Source: Spirochaetia bacterium
GTDB taxonomy: Bacteria; Spirochaetota; Spirochaetia; Treponematales; Breznakiellaceae
Direction of reading: 5' to 3'
DNA length: 15,673 bases
Assembly (NCBI GenBank): GCA_025997755.1
Contig: BNVA01000030.1
Coordinates: 1-15,673, forward strand
The translations under genes and the position numbers were made by a program. The notes beneath the pieces are model-generated. The model was not told the origin of the DNA and made no database searches. It worked only from the letters and a program-made list of their open reading frames with translations. Below are positions 14,328 to 15,673 of the stretch, piece by piece; position 1 is the stretch's first letter; each line of letters opens with the position of its first letter.

Positions 14328-15362
14328 TTATTTGGCGCGTGCGAGTGTTACCGCCGATGTAACAACTATGTCTTCCACGGAACAGCCGCGTGAAAGATCG
14401 CTTATCGGGCTTGCAAAACCTTGCAGTATCGGACCAAAAGCGGAGGCATTGCCAAGCCTCTGAACAAGTTTATAGCCGATATTACCTGCGGAAAGATTCG
14501 GGAAAACAAGTGTGTTGACCTTTCCTTCTACTGGGCTGCCCGGCGCTTTTTGCTGGGTTACCGAAGCTACCAACGCCGCGTCTGCCTGCAATTCGCCGTC
14601 GAATTTGAAGTCGGGGTTTCTGCTTGCCAGAATCTTTGTCGCTTCCTGAACCTTTGTTACATGATCGTGTGCCGCCGAACCCTTTGTGGAGAACGACATT
14701 AACGCGACATAAGGCTCGGCATCCAAAAGATCACGGCAGGATTTTGCTGCGCTTGCCGCTATGTCAGCCATTTGTTCCGCCGTAGGATCGGGTAAAACGG
14801 CGCAGTCGCTGAATATAAGGCCGCCGCCCGCTCCCCATTTTTCGTCCTGAACCTGCATAACAAAACACGAGGAGGCCGTTTTCGAGCCTTTTTCTGTGCC
14901 GATAATTTGAAGTCCGGCACGCAGTACATCGGCTGTCGCGCTAAGAGCGCCTGCAACCATGGCATCCGCATCGCCTATCTTTACCATCATCGCGCCCCAG
15001 CGCAGGAAATCTTGAATATCTTTCTTTGCACCTTCTTCGGTGGTGGGCTTAGGCACCGGCTGTCCCTTTGCTTTTTTTGCCTCTTCTTTTTCGTGAAGCA
15101 TATCGTAAAATGCCTTGGCATACTTATTGAGGTTGGGCGAAGTTGCCGGATCGACAATAGTTACACCATCAAGTTTGACACCTTCTTTTTTTGCCACGCC
15201 TTCGACCAAGTCTTTAGCGCCTACAAGAAAAACTTCCGAAGCAAGTTTTTCATCAACAATAAGACGAGCTGCCTTTACGGTGCGCGGTTCGTGCCCTTCC
15301 GCTAAAACAAGTTTTTTCTGAACTTTTTTAGCTTTTTCTTTCATTTTTTGAGCAAAATCCAT
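14328..15362 (-). CDS. pta: Phosphate acetyltransferase
   Basis: 344 residues, the short Pta form without the N-terminal DRTGG extension. It interconverts acetyl-CoA and acetyl phosphate, the step before acetate kinase in fermentative ATP formation. Family hallmarks: LVLAEGHEPRTVKAAR near the start, DADAMVAGALSATADVLRA (131-149), FSDCAVLPDPTAEQMADIA, MSFSTKGSA, and the C-terminal FPNLSAGNIGYKLVQRL, GPILQGFASPISDLSRGCS and VVTSAVTLA. Residues 91-112 form a Lys/Glu/Pro-rich segment longer than I expect at this loop. AGAGG 8 nt before the ATG is the ribosome binding site. No ackA is in the window; the gene is monocistronic, with its own terminator. Confidence 0.96.
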   Translation of the reverse strand: MDFAQKMKEKAKKVQKKLVLAEGHEPRTVKAARLIVDEKLASEVFLVGAKDLVEGVAKKEGVKLDGVTIVDPATSPNLNKYAKAFYDMLHEKEEAKKAKGQPVPKPTTEEGAKKDIQDFLRWGAMMVKIGDADAMVAGALSATADVLRAGLQIIGTEKGSKTASSCFVMQVQDEKWGAGGGLIFSDCAVLPDPTAEQMADIAASAAKSCRDLLDAEPYVALMSFSTKGSAAHDHVTKVQEATKILASRNPDFKFDGELQADAALVASVTQQKAPGSPVEGKVNTLVFPNLSAGNIGYKLVQRLGNASAFGPILQGFASPISDLSRGCSVEDIVVTSAVTLARAK

Positions 15363-15537
15363 AATAAATTCCTCTCTTTAAATATTTTATCAGAGTATAC
15401 ACTAAGTTTAAAAAAAAAGAAAGTGCCGCTTCAGAAATTTGTAAAAGCCAAATACCGGGAAGCGCTAATTTGCCCTAGCTATTTTGCGGTTTATGTTGTA
15501 TGGTTAGGTAAATATAAATTTATGGAGGAGAGAAGTT
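15363..15537. promoter_or_regulatory. Divergent intergenic region of pta and the binding-protein gene
   Basis: For pta (minus strand), TTTAAA (15412-15407) and TAAAAT (15389-15384) with a 17-nt spacer are a weak promoter; a TATACT at 15399-15394 is an alternative -10. For the plus-strand gene, TTGCCC (15470-15475) and TATGTT (15492-15497) with a 16-nt spacer are possible but poor. TATAAA at 15513-15518 is too close to the ribosome binding site (GGAGGAG, about 15524-15530) to be its -10. CGCTTC near 15427 and GAAGCG near 15459 could pair. No recognised riboswitch is seen. Confidence 0.35.
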
Positions 15538-15673
15538 ATGAAAAAAAAGATTGCATTTTTTGGGCTTTGCTGCACGGCGCTAACGCTTGCGGCAGGCACG
15601 GTTTTCGCCGGCGGCAATAAGAGCGGCGATTATATCATCGCTACGGACACTACATTCGCTCCGTTTGAATTTC
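15538..15673 (+). CDS. Periplasmic amino-acid-binding protein of an ABC transporter (SBP family 3), 5' part only
   Basis: The first 45 codons are present; the gene runs off the right edge. GGAGGAG precedes the ATG. Residues 1-24 are a signal peptide (IAFFGLCCTALTLAAGTVFA). The mature start GDYIIATDTTFAPFEF is the first strand and ligand loop typical of polar-amino-acid binding proteins such as GlnH, HisJ and ArtJ. Cysteines in the hydrophobic core are not followed by a lipobox-type site, so a soluble periplasmic form is more likely. Substrate cannot be told from this fragment; permease and ATPase genes would be expected further right. Confidence 0.85.
   Translation, partial: MKKKIAFFGLCCTALTLAAGTVFAGGNKSGDYIIATDTTFAPFEF

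Noticed and set aside
1..15673. tRNA, rRNA, CRISPR array or origin of replication
   Set aside because: Scanning by eye found no cloverleaf-like sequence, no regularly spaced direct repeats, no rRNA motifs and no DnaA-box cluster.

Overview
The window reads as a chromosomal segment of a spirochaete, most likely a Treponema or close relative. Three things point there: a flagellar sheath protein of the FlaA family at the left edge, a 978-residue protein with the architecture of the spirochaete periplasmic-flagellar collar protein FlcA, and adjacent signal-peptide proteins of the CsgG-like type. The hemL and cbiET genes fit a free-living or gut treponeme with corrinoid synthesis better than the host-dependent pathogens. 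The species cannot be fixed from sequence alone.

Left block (1-4809, all minus strand): a tandem pair of CsgG-like exported paralogues (461 and 674 residues, 22 bp apart), then a membrane-anchored GerMN-domain protein, then flaA running off the edge. The longer paralogue carries a charged linker and an AT-rich C-terminal domain that looks like an outer-membrane beta structure. The upstream end (4810-4949) holds a perfect 18-bp inverted repeat over the predicted promoter of the pair. A small XRE-type regulator is transcribed divergently from it and overlaps an unrecognised 56-residue ORF by ATGA.

Central block (5606-7096, plus strand): ispH (isoprenoid synthesis) and thrH (phosphoserine phosphatase/homoserine kinase-like) in tandem. 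They converge with the minus-strand set flcA-hemL-cbiET (12562 to 7083). Those three genes are packed with a 3-nt gap and a 4-nt overlap, so flagellar-collar and tetrapyrrole genes appear to share a transcript.

Right block (12604-15673): divergent from flcA is a secreted protein with two apparent CBM48-like modules. It converges with rpsL-rpsG (minus strand), which has its own promoter region. Next comes pta (minus strand) with a clear intrinsic terminator. The window ends in the first 45 codons of an amino-acid ABC-transporter periplasmic binding protein on the plus strand.

I see no tRNA, rRNA, CRISPR array, transposase or phage gene. Most of the window is ordinary housekeeping. The least explained parts are the palindrome/XRE/CsgG-like locus, the 56-residue ORF, the composition break inside the long CsgG-like gene, and the two-module CBM48 protein beside flcA.
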